Notes: generated by a model not told the origin, from the letters alone. A stretch of 64,000 nucleotides of DNA from Sardina pilchardus (GCF_963854185.1 NC_085000.1:62001-126000), one strand, 5' to 3'. Shown: positions 13,205 to 24,085, numbered from the stretch's first letter. Numbers and translations: made by a program.

Positions 13205-13899
13205 TCCCTTACCTACATAAAGTGACCTATGAGCAAAATCTCAGCCAGCATGCATTGCAACTTACTACAGCAATCGGAATTGAAAAACAACTTTTTGTTG
13301 ATTTTTAATTAATATTTTCCTAGAATTAATGAGTCCTGAACCTACATAAAGTGACCTATGAGCAAAACCTCACCTGTAGGAAGTAGCCAGCATGTATTGC
13401 AACTTACTACAGCAATCAGAATTGAAAAATGCCTTTTTGTTGATTTTTAATGAATATTTTTCTAGAATAATTGAGTCCTGAACCTACATTATGTGACCTA
13501 TGAGCAAAATCTCACCTGTAGTAGATACCAACTGTATATTGTAAGATACTACAGAAACCAGAATCAAAAAACGCTACTTTATTGACTTTCAGTGAATATT
13601 TTCTATATTCCAGTCCAGAAAAGGCTACCCCCTCAATGCGTCATTTGATGACGGTCCCTAACCCAGGCATCAGAACGAGTAGGCTTTTACAGGTTATTCG
13701 GGTTGTTTTTTGCATTGAGATCGAAACTGACAACAAATTTATGCTTTTCTTTTTAGACATGACAAGAGTGTTAACTGTATGTCTCGTTGATCTTGTTTCT
13801 AAACTGAAATCTGTGGGAAAACCCGAAAACCCGAAAACGGGGAAAGTTGAAATTGAATATCGAGCGAATATCAAACGTCCGGCTAACTTCACCGCGCTT
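13205..13899 (-). repeat. Right arm of the long inverted repeat
   Basis: It reads as the reverse complement of 3488-4200 and contains only about three 142-bp satellite units before the core, against about 52 on the left side. The frame that begins MSQKKSIH in the left arm is altered here: the codons after the start read MSKKKS and then diverge. Confidence 0.85.
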
Positions 13900-15190
13900 T
13901 TTTGTTTCAAGTCTACCAGGCCTATGTCAAATGCAGGCTCGGGTGAAGTTGGGAGGAATTTACATAGCCTACGGTTTCCACACCGTGTTTATCAACCGAC
14001 CGTGATAATAATAATATTTTAAATGAACACGGTAATATAGTCAACATGTGTATCATAGTTCACCGTTTCACCGGTAATCGCTACATATAGTCACCAACTG
14101 ATATGGAACAGATTTAAGAAAAAGAAGAATGGATTTGGAGTGATTTCTTGCGTGTGTTTGAGAGCGCGAGATTGATGCTGAAAGCCAGTGTCCGGCCAGG
14201 TGCAAGAGTTGTCAACTCCAGAGCTGTGAACTCTGAAATGTGTATACAGATGCGCGAAAATTGTACTACACTTTGATCCACTTGGTGTTGATTCATTTTA
14301 GGAGCAAAATGCGAATGAAAGGGATGAAATCAGTATTCGCACGTGTGCGACAATACAAAATGTTCAACTCGCACTAATATTTATTTACGCGCATTTGCGA
14401 CGACCTGCTCGCAGCGTACAGCCCTGTTAGTAACTATACGATCTTTGGCGCGATTGTAGCCATTTCCCCTTGATCCTCTAGCTGCCTGCACCCTGAATAC
14501 ACTGTGGAAAAGTCCGGTCTCAAGAGACAACACAGGGGTTGTAAACATCAAACACATGGGGCCAGGTTGCAAACAAAAATATAACAAACCAGGTTCCAGC
14601 CCAAAGACGGTTGGGGAAAGATTGGGAGTAAGTTTGCGACTCCCGACTGTCTTGATAGTGATTTACTGGAATGTGTGTTGTTATATTTTGTTTGTTTGTT
14701 TGCTATAACATAACACTGTTTTGTTGTGTATCTATTTATTTTTTCATTTTTTTGTTGACGTTAACAGCCCCTGTGTTATCTCCTGAGACTGAATTTATTC
14801 AGTGTATTCAGAGAGCAGGCAGCGAGCAAATCAAAGGGAGATGCCAACTATTTGAGACAAAAGTGAAATCGTGCTGAAACCATGCAAGAACTCTTAATGC
14901 ACCTTTAACACACCTTGACAAAGCAGTAAACCAAGGCCAGAAAAGGCAGGGAACGGTCTGAAATCTAAGATTAGTTTGAAGGTAATTCTACCTCCCATAA
15001 ATGCATTATAACATCAAAAGATTATTACTGTATTGTATTGTAATGTATTTCAAAACCTCTGACCCCTCTAGTAAGCACCATTATGTGCATGTAGATGGAG
15101 TATCACTTTGTCATACGAAAATAAATATTTCATGCCAGTAATCTGCAATACCTGTACTGGGAAAAAAATGACATACTCTATCCTTGATAT
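13900..15190. other. No gene recognised; diverged inverted pair at 14.46-14.85 kb
   Basis: About 80 bp around 14460-14545 (minus strand) resemble 14765-14850 (plus strand): both read CCCTGTGTT, then CTCTTGAGAC or CTCCTGAGAC, a CAGTGTATTCAG word and a GCAGGCAGC word. They may be the ends of a decayed element of about 390 bp or two opposed copies of one repeat. No exon was found here. Confidence 0.45.
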
Positions 15191-15203
15191 TCAATAATTA
15201 TCT

Positions 15204-17638
15204 TCAACTCTGTATCATAGCAATACCATTAACACAAACTATGTGTTTAAGGGAAACGTTACCTTTCTCGCTCTTCTTCTTCCTCTTCCCCTTTCTCCTA
15301 CTTTCCTCATCCTGTGGTGTCCACACTATGGTAGTCAAACGTACAGTAAATTGCAAATATGTAATAACAGTTACATTTCTACAATAATGCATCAATGACA
15401 ATGCATTAATCCCATAAGTGGGATAAGAAACTGATTACAGAAATGTCATTTGAATTATGAATTTGGCACGGGTAGTAAGATCTAAATGTTGTATTAATAG
15501 TGTTATTGATAGTAATTGTGTATGATCTTGCACTTCTTTACGAAAGATCTACAGTATTTGTGCAAAAAGTACCTGAGTGTATGGCAGTTCAGTCAGATAA
15601 AGAGTGAAGAAAAACAAATGTTGAAAAACCAACAGATAAAATGATACCTTGCAAGAGCAATTTATATAATTGCTCGATTTTCTCAACCATTTTTTGTGTG
15701 TCTTCATCACACTCGTATGGGCAGATGGATTTGCATTCATATTTTTGATTTTGTTCAGTGTAAACGGCATAGAGCAGGAATGGACGCAGTCCAAGGGCCT
15801 TCATTTTCTCAACCTAAAAAAGTTGAAATATCACTGTCAAGGGGTTGAACTCATATTGCACCTTTACGTCTCTTACCAACCTCATGTCATATTGATTTGA
15901 TACAGCCATCATTCAACAGGTTGAGACAATTAGATTAATATAATATGTAAATATATGTTACTTTGTCCTTGAAGTGAAGGACAGGAGGAATTAGAATAGA
16001 ATAGAATAGAATATATACTTTTTTGATCCCGTGAGGGAAATTCAGTTCTCTGCATTTAACCCAATTTAACCGAATTAGTGAACACACAGCACACAGTGAA
16101 CACACAGTGAGGTGAATCACACAACCCAGAGCAGTGAGCTGCCTGCCCAACCAGCGGCGCTCGGGGAGCAGTGAGGGGTTAGGTGCCTTGCTCAAGGGCA
16201 CTTCAGCCATGGTGGACTGGTCGGGGATCGAACCGGCAACCCTCCGGTTACAAGCCCGGTGCGCTAACCAGTACACCACGGCTGCCCCTAATATATTGGG
16301 GCAATGAATTGCAACCCCATGACAAGTTGAAAACTCTCTCCCTCTCTCATAAACTTAACCATGAACATAAACAGCCATTTGAGTCTCTTTACTTTAAACA
16401 ACTAAATGATACCATGGGAAGGTGGGCTTGTGTTACCATTTACAGTGGCTGTTAGCACAAAAGACGCTCAAACACCAGAAGCCTTCATTCAAGGAAATCA
16501 GAAGAGAGTGTGTTTGACTTGTCAGTGTTGAGAAAACAGAAGGTTTAGATTACTCTATATGTATATCCCTTCAATATACACCCAGCACACCCACCCATCA
16601 CTTGTTAAAGGTTAGGGGAGAAATATTATATACCAAGGAAAACCTTTTTTCTGAAGTAGAAATAGTAGTTCTTTGACACAGTAGAGGTATGTTTAAACAA
16701 TATGGCATGCGCAAGATTGGTAAAGGACTCTGCAATTTTGTAAAGGTAATTCGGAAGTAGGGGGGAGAATAACAAACACGTTCCTATGCTGTTGAACTAC
16801 ATGCTGCTGAACTACAGGCAAGTTCAGAGCCATCGCTCTAAACTGTGTGCTGATTGGTGAAACCGTAGGCGAACCGAGCTAGGGGGGTTGGGCCAGACTA
16901 CTGTACGAGCCAAAATCTTTGGGTAGAAGTATGTAGGATAGCGTCACCAGGCTACGCCCCCCCCCCCCCCCCCCCAACTGTGTTAAGGTTGTTAAGGAGG
17001 ACATGCTCTATAATGATTATCTATACAGTCTTCCTCCATTGCCATTTGATGAAGGAGGATGTGGTGTGCTAAAACAATAGTTGTTTACATCTAATAAAAA
17101 CTACAAAACAAATCCTATACCATTTGCTGCATTCCCTTAGCCTGACATAGCCTGCCCATAATACAGATTTTCGTCCGTATTCATGGTCTGGGGACGGTGT
17201 TCTGGGGAGGGGTTACATCAGTAAAGAGACAACTGGCCAATAAGCAAAGCTGATTAGACAAGCTGTCCAATCGTTTCAAACCAGAACTGAATTCCCTCCC
17301 ATATGCCCTATAATCGCGTCAGGTTAAAGAACTTCCAGACCATGAATACGGATGAACAGCAGTATTATGGGCGGGCTATGTCAGGGTAGCGTTCCCTGGG
17401 ATTAATTACAAGTGGCCCAGGACCTGTTTCTCAATACAGCTGCAACTACAGACTGGTAACTATACCTTTGGGACACTTGGTTGATAATTGTAAATATCTG
17501 CCATATCAGGTTTCATATTCCTCATTACATAGGGTTCAGGGTTTCCCCCAGAAAATTTGTTAGTTAAGGTGGTGTCTGTCCAGGGGAAGGGGGCGTCGCC
17601 GTAGCGTCCCCGCCGCATCGCCGCCACTGTCCTACGAT

Positions 17639-17685
<47 letters not shown>

Positions 17686-19602
17686 CGAGACCGTTGGTTT
17701 AACTGCAGCCGAGACCGAGTGACAACGACCGAGTCTTTTAGGAAGCAAGTTGGAGTCGAATCCGAGTCTTAAAGGAGTCAAGGCCGCATCAAGACCAACC
17801 AAAGAAAGAGGTTTTCATAATTTACATCACCAAGGATCATATAACAGTTCAATTCCCAAAGGGTAGAGAGGGGATTGTTGGCTACAGGAGCAGTCTAGCA
17901 CACACTTGTCTAAATAACTTCTTTTCTGATTTACTTTAAGACAAGGAGGTCAGCTGAAGTAAAAATTTAGTAGGCTGTCAGCATTTCATTAATGTTGAAA
18001 ATGTTGAATTTTGACAGTAATGACAGCAATATACCTGGATTTCACATTCATTGTATCAGATTTAATTGTATCAGCAACCAATTAAACATCATTAACACAA
18101 TTTAGACAATATTATACCTTAAAAGTGTAAGTTTACAACTCCAATACAGGGCCTTTTGTATCTTTCAAAACATTTGCACTGCTCAGCATAGCACCATAGG
18201 ATATATTTAAAAGCCAGTCAATATTATAATATTCTATTAAAACCAAGAATATTTGTAATGGTGGATATTTTAGAATATACCATGAAATAAAGATGAAACT
18301 GTATGAAAATGTAACATTGCGACTGTATGGTAAAGTTAGTGAATTGTGATTTAGTAGCCTAAAGCTGCAATTCTTTGATTGAAAAGTTTTGAAGAAATCC
18401 AAGGCACTCTTCGTCTTCATTAAAAAGCTTTTAATTAAATTAGAGCTAGTTCATAATTGAACAGTTTGCCTAATTCTTTGATTGAAGCTGTATATTGTGC
18501 GTGCCTGTTGCTCATATAGCATAAGAGAGCCGGAACGTTTTTAATGCTTTTTAAAACATAATTAGCGAGATCGTACCGCATTGAACGCTAATATTTTGTC
18601 ACTAGCACCCAAATCTGTCATCTGTCAAATACAGTTGCATGTTCAGCTCTGAACAAAAACATTCAGGAATTATTTCTACAAAACGGAAACGTGCGTCCCG
18701 CCCGGTCGGGATGAATGAAACGGGAGACAAGAGGCTACAGTTTAAAGTTTAAACTAGCCTGTGTAAACCTCACAATTTCAGTATTTTACAACACGTGAAT
18801 GAATAGCCGTCACAAGTTGTTGTTAGCTGTAGGCTAGATGGCACAAGTGTTTGTCACATTACAAGATGCAGTGGGCTATGCATTCATAGTAGACGAGTGA
18901 TAAAAAAAAAAAGATAAAGCGCTCAAAAGTGTTGCGCTTTATCTTTTATGCCGCTCATCCCACACATTTGCTAGATTCAACGGAGAACCATTCCTGTGAG
19001 AGTCGTCAAATCTAGCTAGGTTTAGGCTATTTGTGTTCGCAGTCACTCTGAGATATGCGTGGCAGTGGCACCTGACCTGATATCAAATACTCATGCTGTA
19101 TGAGCGCGTCGCCTGAGCGCATAGGCCAACTCGATTTGAAAAAGTTTATTTTTTGTATGCGTTCTACAGAGAAGGGAGACTAGCGGCTACGGTTTGGAAT
19201 GACAGGGAGAAAACATGACAGAGTAATACGGCGAATATCACTATACATAATATATTTATTTATTTATTTATTTATTGAAGACGCTAGTTAAGGCGGCAGC
19301 CCTGTGTTGTTAAGGCGGCCGCCTTAGCAGGAAAGCGCTGCGGGAAACCCTGAGGGTTTATGTCTAAAGCAGACACTGTTTTTTCATACTAACAGATAAA
19401 TAAAACATTGATAGTGTGGTTTGATATAATGCAGCCTGAAGACATGTACTGCAGGTATCCTAAAGAAAAGCAGTTACTTACATGCACATCAATGTCCTCC
19501 AAAAAATGGCTGACATTGCGGTTTTTCCTTAAGTTTTCAGCCCATTCCCTGCTGTTGGCACTGAAGCTTTGCAGCCGCTTCTTTGCTCTTGTCTCACTCA
19601 TT
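15204..19602 (-). CDS. Small split gene of unknown function, about 135 aa if read to the stop
   Basis: Three exon-like blocks join in phase on the minus strand. Exon A (coding 19601-19482, 40 codons) follows a good acceptor (TTTTTTACAG, one base before ATG) and ends at GTAAGT. Exon B (15813-15648, 166 nt) lies between TTTTTTAG and GTATCA. Exon C starts at 15325 after CCATAG and either ends at 15263 (GTAACG) or reads on to a stop at 15204. The product starts MSETRAKKRLQSFSANSREW, has a middle part with ALGLRPFLLYAVYTEQ and a Cys pair in CKSICPYECDED, and a Lys/Arg-rich end, KGKRKKKSEKG. I see no signal peptide and no membrane segment. A 5' non-coding exon ends at 20379 (GCAAG/GTGAGC) beside a promoter-like region. 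The intron between A and B holds a SINE, a MITE and a 1.8-kb hAT-like element. I do not recognise the family; further 3' exons may exist. Confidence 0.55.
15992..16288 (-). mobile_element. tRNA-derived SINE with (TATTC)n tail
   Basis: Read on the minus strand, the head at 16288 starts GGGGCAGCCGTGG and carries an A-box-like TGGTGTACTGG and a perfect B box, GGTTCGATCCC. Between them is an anticodon-like arm (CCGG stem) whose loop CTTGTAA has TGT in the anticodon position, suggesting tRNA-Thr ancestry. The body continues to a GAATTTCCCTCACGGGATCA tail followed by TATTC repeats (15992-16012). That tail resembles the LINE tails at 3.2 and 25.1 kb, so the SINE probably borrowed a LINE 3' end. It sits in an intron of the small minus-strand gene. 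Confidence 0.88.
16959..16976. repeat. Poly-C tract
   Basis: About 18 consecutive C residues lie at the edge of a decayed repeat (16550-16960) with no other recognisable content. Confidence 0.9.
17138..17388. mobile_element. 251-bp MITE with about 50-bp terminal inverted repeats
   Basis: The left end TAGCCTGACATAGCC and the right end (reverse complement TACCCTGACATAGCC) match. The match continues through CCATAATAC and CGTATTCATGGTCTGG for about 50 bp with few mismatches. It is flanked by GCATTCCCT (17129-17137) and GCGTTCCCT (17389-17397), a 9-bp target duplication with one mismatch. A 9-bp duplication points to a Mutator-like source; an 8-bp hAT reading is possible if the ends are set one base differently. 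It has no coding capacity. Confidence 0.85.
17640..17684. repeat. Poly-G tract, about 44 bp
   Basis: This is an almost pure G run within the hAT-like element. Its length is likely to be unreliable in an assembly, and it could form G-quadruplexes. Confidence 0.9.
18909..18947. repeat. Perfect 13-14-bp hairpin
   Basis: AAAGATAAAGCGC and GCGCTTTATCTTT pair perfectly across an 11-base loop, inside the hAT-like element at 17.5-19.35 kb. It is not at the element's end, so it may mark an older inserted MITE or an internal structure. Confidence 0.8.
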
Positions 19603-20378
19603 CTGTAAAAAAGAGCAGATTGACAAGAGAGCAGAGTGACAAAAAAAACTACATACTGCCAAATATTGCTTGCTGCAATTATTGGGCTTTCTGGAATTTG
19701 TAAATAGGCTACATCAACAAACTTCCCAATTTGTGGACTTCATTATTTGAAAGAAAGTGAATTTAGGCATGTTTTAAATGTTATTACACATTTTTTTTCA
19801 AGTCAGAAAGAGGGATAAAGTCAATGGATTTCAATGATGGAATGTTCAGTTTACTACCATGGAATGGTTATAGAATCTCGAAATGTCCAGGTGTGAAATA
19901 AGCCCATAGTGCGTCATTAAATAGGCTACATTTTTGTTGCAGATTTGGTTCGATTGCAAATGCCTTTCCAACCACAGCTTTGCTGCAAAGCTAATAGCTA
20001 GCATATTGTAAACAAACCATACACTTATGTATCGTATCGTGGTCAAGGTTCAATACTTGCTTTGTAACAGGTGTAATTCACTGAAAAAAAAATAAGTCAA
20101 AGGTATAAGTCTATTTTTAAGGACATTACCAGTAAAACAAAGATCATGGAATAGGCATAACCTGTAACACGTTCACGTTATCAAACGCATAGCCTAGTAG
20201 GCTAGCGAAATTTGATCATAAATAGCTAATATAAAACCAACGAACCAACAGACATGATAGGCTTATAATTACTTTAGTTTCCGAGTCGAATAGTTCTAGG
20301 TGTCTAGATAGTCCTGTAAAAAAATAATTTAGTTACAATGATGAACCAAACGGCCCCGGTACATCATCCAATGCTCAC

Positions 20379-20480
20379 CTTGCCGATGTCAACCAGCGCC
20401 AGGGCAAATCCTGATGACGTAAAATAACAAGCCTGTTGATTGGATAAGCTGTAGCCGACTTCAACGGCGTCACGTGACAA
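20379..20480 (-). promoter_or_regulatory. Promoter-like region and 5' non-coding exon of the small gene
   Basis: On the minus strand a palindromic E-box GTCACGTGAC (20469-20478) is followed by a CCAAT box (ATTGG on the plus strand, 20439-20443), then a CRE/ATF-like TGACGTAA (20414-20421). An exon end with a strong donor, GCAAG/GTGAGC, follows at 20379. The first coding exon lies 0.8 kb downstream after a matching acceptor. No TATA box is seen. The order E-box, CCAAT, CRE suggests USF/NF-Y/CREB-type control; this is inferred from motifs only. Confidence 0.45.
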
Positions 20481-21066
20481 ATAAAACAAAAACAAGGAAA
20501 TGCGGCGTGAATATGGACGCTGATAGCTTCCAAAAGACTCCTACCTACTTCTATGGGGCTAAAAACGGCGTGAACATACACGCGGAAACCTCTAGTTGCG
20601 TGATATAACACGCCATTTGGCTGTCAAAAAGTGGCGTGTATATTAACGCAGAGTCATGATGCCACGGCAAAATCGTGTCTCACTGCAAGCTAACTAGCCT
20701 ACATTTAAGCAGTAGTCGAGCTGAGGGGGAATGAGGGGGAGATGGCATCCCCGAGATTAAAAAAAAAAAAAAAGGGTAAAACCATCCCCCTTCTAAAAAC
20801 GTCCATCCCCCCGTTCCATCCCTTGTGCCATTTTATCAATGAAAATGTAAATTACTATTTCAACAGTTGAAATATTATTATAACATCAAAGATACTTAAA
20901 TACCCAAGATGAAGCAGCTCAGGCTTTTACAATGGGATGGAATTGTACACACTTCCTGTCTCCTAAATATGCGTGTCATGTCATAATGCTTCGACAGAAC
21001 ATTCCATTTGATGCCCTTGTGGCACAGAAAAGGTTATTGTATGGTTATGCTACATCATAATATATA

Positions 21067-21107
<41 letters not shown>

Positions 21108-22890
21108 GCTACATAAGAGATACATTATATCCACCATTGTATTCAAGAGAAAGAGCCTGTTAACATGGTATAACCAGAGACGGTACTATATTTAAGTATC
21201 TTTGGTATAACATACAATTTATAAGGTTGAGGAGAACACACATATTTTTTTTTTTTTTTAATGTAACCCCTAAAAATTAAACAAATACCAATTAATCAAG
21301 ATTAATCTAATTTTCCTCCAGTTTCTGTTGTAAATACAGAACAACCTAGGGTGTATTTGAGACTCACAATGTTGTCATCTACTCAGTGAATCAGATCAAT
21401 TCATCACCTTTCTTTCAGAAGTTATAATCAATTTACTCATAACTGAAGTTGCAGTGACAACTAGAATTTGTAAAGGGTAGAATGTTTTCATTCCCCGATT
21501 TGACGTTTGCCCCAAAAATACAGATAATGGCCCTGTAACAAAAAATCAGATGTTTTACCATCTAAGCAAGATACAACGCTTAATATGGGGGCTAAATCAA
21601 ATGTGTGGAGGAAAGGCAAAAGCTGATGTACAGAATAGCTGATGGTGACTGCTTCTCTGTGTGCTATATTCTACTATGAAAACAAGAACAAAGACACTGG
21701 CACAGTTGTTAGGTTTGCAAAAGGAAAACAATGTTTTTTTAAATTTTATTTAGAAATGTCTCAAACAACTTCATATTTGATGTCGGTTGCAGTTGGTTGC
21801 TTCCACCCCAGTTGCACGTACTTGTCTCCAGCCATCTGGGGGAAAAAAAACAAGTCTGAGAGTTAATAGGTTGTTTAGCTTTATTATACATCACTTCCAC
21901 ATACTCTTAATCGCAACCAACCATAACTCTTTTCACTAAGTATTGTAGGCTGCTTGGAGGACTCACAGCTTGGAGAGGTAGGCCTAATATCAGCTCTCAC
22001 TACTTATTCCTTTGACTAAACTTCAGGTGTCAAGCAAACATTCATGAACATATAATATAAGTAAGGAGATATGAACACATCTAAACAGCATAGGCCTACA
22101 CACACATACGTGGATTTTACTGCAGTTGCATAAAGACACTTGGAAATAATTGTGTCAAGGAGTGGACTAGGCTAAATGTAGTCTGGCTAAGATAAATGGG
22201 TATACCACCTCCAGACAAATAGCCGAATTCCCACCCAGCAGTGAGCACCCTCCTACTGTATCATCCAAGAAGGCAATCTGACTGCCTCAAAGCTTTTTCA
22301 ACCGTCTCTGGTAGTAGCAACTGCTGTCAAGCAAAACTTCATGAAGCACGCTGATATTAGCTTTTCATATATCAATTCGCTGTGCGTAAAAACAGGAACT
22401 TTGGTCACTCGCTCTACTTGGACATCCTGAAACGAGTAACCTACAGTTGTTCAGGAAAACACTACAATATCTGGGATGTCGAAGGCCATGCAGACTATAG
22501 GCTATTTTCCATACTCAGACAGTGTTGAAAAAATTACTTTGCAGCTCTTGGGCGAATGAACACAGCGAGACCGGGAATTGTACAACACGGTGAAAACTAT
22601 AGGGACATAGAAAACAAAGCTGTCACCCCAAAAAATAAGCTAAACATTCCAGATGAAAACAAGCACTAAAACTCCCCCAATCCGCCAGCTGTTGACAGTC
22701 AACTCGTGCAATTTTTTTCGACCTGTTGCTGGCTTAGCCTATATTTCCTACCTATGCATTCATTTATTTATTTATTTATTTTGCTTTCAAACGGAGGAAG
22801 CAAATATTCAAAGGGGTTGGAACGTCTACGTACTAGGGAGCAGGCACGCACAGACAGACAGCTTGAAAAAAAAAAAAGTGTCACTGGCTG
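20481..22890. other. No gene recognised; (AT)n at 21067-21103
   Basis: I see A-runs at 20758-20774 and 21245-21260, a (TA)n microsatellite at about 21067-21103 and scattered short frames without splice context. The 20.7-20.8 kb stretch is rich in GGGGGA and CATCCCCC, a decayed inverted pair. Nothing here supports a gene. Confidence 0.5.
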
Positions 22891-22901
22891 ATGGAGAGAA
22901 A

Positions 22902-23020
22902 AGCTTACGGCACCTGGTATTCCCAGGCGGTCTCCCATCCAAGTACTAACCAGGCCCGACGCTGCTTAGCTTCCGAGATCGGACGAGATCGGGCGTGTTC
23001 AGCGTGGTATGGCCGTAAGC
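22902..23020 (-). rRNA. 5S ribosomal RNA gene, complete
   Basis: The minus strand from 23020 starts GCTTACGGCCATACCAC and ends GGTGCCGTAAGCTT, a full 119-nt vertebrate 5S. The T-run at the end (TTTTCTC) provides an RNA polymerase III terminator. Internal control elements are present: AGCTAAGCAG (box A), TTGGATGGGAGACCGCCTGG (intermediate element to box C). Two bases differ from the usual fish form: position 18 is G in place of C and position 60 is C in place of G. They pair with each other in helix II, so the stem is kept. A TTTAAG word lies about 28 bp upstream. It is a single copy in this window, with no tandem 5S units next to it. It may be a functional dispersed gene or a recent pseudogene. 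Confidence 0.95.
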
Positions 23021-23850
23021 GAAAGCAACCGGCCAAAGTAACCTACTTAAAGCTCCCTAACCCGGGTTGGAGACGCGTGTGTTGTGAAAGGTGAGGTACG
23101 CTACATTGTGTTCATGAAAACAAGGGCGCATTTTCCGCGTGGAGTTCTACTTTGAAAGTGAAGAATACAACAAATGGCATTTAAAACTTGGCAACATTTC
23201 CAATAACTGTTCCTTCTTTATCCTAAAAACGAAGGGTACTGACAGAAGAGTTTGGTTAGGCAAGTGCACATACTTTACTCACAGTTCAACATACATAGGG
23301 CAGCTTTATCTCTGATTAAAACGCTCACAGATTTGTTTAGAAGCTAAATAAATTGTAATGGTGACATAGCATGGCAAAAACCACTTGGTGTACACCATTT
23401 GAAACTACCACAAGTAAATTAGAAAATGTCACTGGAGTAAAAAAAGCTCAGCTTTTAAAACAAAGATGATACTCAAAGCTAAGGAGAGAAATCAGTGTCT
23501 GGCCATGCATGAGAATATAAAACCACTAAGTATTTGATGGGATATTAAAAAAAAATCAGTTTTTTTAAGCAGAGCGAATTGGAGAGAACAGCCCTAATTT
23601 ACAATTCATAAAATATGAGCTTCGTTTTAGAAACGTAGCCTCAATGAAAACAACGTACACATACCGGTCGGGATGCGGACGCTCCGAGTTGGGTCTCTGG
23701 CCAGTTAGGACTGCGCAATCAGGTCATGTGTTGTAAAGAGGGTTGTTTCATGGATCCTCTTTGCTTCATCTTCGCCACAGAGAAAGAAAAAACAACTGCA
23801 AGACAGCCTGAAAAAAAAAAGTTCATTCATGAACATATACAAAACTTGTT
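23021..23850. other. No gene recognised
   Basis: AT-rich sequence upstream of the 5S gene. I see no exon, no inverted ends and only short open frames. Confidence 0.5.
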
Positions 23851-23854
23851 TCTT

Positions 23855-24085
23855 TTTTTGAGGAAGGAGGACGTGCGGTTGGTCCTGAGGGAGCTGGATC
23901 CAAGGGGTGTCAGGCAAAGGCAGGCGGGACGTCTCCGGCGTCGCCATTATTTTGCCAAAATTTAATTTGGCATTTGGACAGTTATGACAAACTGAAGCCA
24001 TATGGCATGTGTGTCAATGGCTGCCTAGATGGCTTCTCCAGGAAGATGATCTGGCTTACACCACCAGCAGCGATCCTAGGTTGAC
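23855..24085 (+). pseudogene. Integrase-core (DDE, rve-like) protein fragment
   Basis: The plus strand encodes VLRELDPRGV and then a run of Arg (RQAGRLRRRHYF). After a one-base frameshift near 23945 it continues LIWHLDSYDKLKPYG and NGCLDGFSRKMIWL. The W-H-x-D...DKLKPYG...G-C-x-D-G-F-S-R pattern is that of the integrase-core proteins common in fish genomes, with the first catalytic Asp in WHLD. Only this segment, ending in stops near 24078, survives. It is probably a decayed transposon-derived gene. Confidence 0.7.

Larger units (their letters stand above)
3488..13899. mobile_element. 10.4-kb long-inverted-arm (foldback-like) composite element
   Basis: The outer ends, AAGCGCGGTGAAG at 3488 and CTTCACCGCGCTT ending at 13899, are perfect reverse complements. 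The match continues inward for roughly 700 bp on each side at about 90-95 percent by eye. Between the arms lie a 142-bp satellite (3.84-11.27 kb, joined to the left arm) and a unique core (11.27-13.2 kb). No transposase frame is visible. I found no convincing target-site duplication outside the arms: the left flank ends GTCAACAC and the right begins TTTGTTTC. Foldback and Galileo-type elements have long inverted ends containing tandem repeats, so a foldback-like element is the leading interpretation. An inverted segmental duplication of a satellite-bearing locus is the alternative. Confidence 0.7.
17537..19352. mobile_element. 1.8-kb hAT-like non-autonomous element
   Basis: The left end CAGGGTTTCCCCCAG (17537) and the reverse complement of the right end, CAGGGTTTCCCGCAG (19352), differ by one base. 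Both ends then reach a TTAAGGTGG or TAAGGCGG word after some divergence. It is flanked on both sides by AGGGTT (17531-17536 and 19353-19358). CAGGG-type ends are typical of hAT elements, although those usually duplicate 8 bp. The interior has a 44-bp poly-G run, a strong hairpin and no transposase frame. It lies in the main intron of the small minus-strand gene. Confidence 0.75.
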
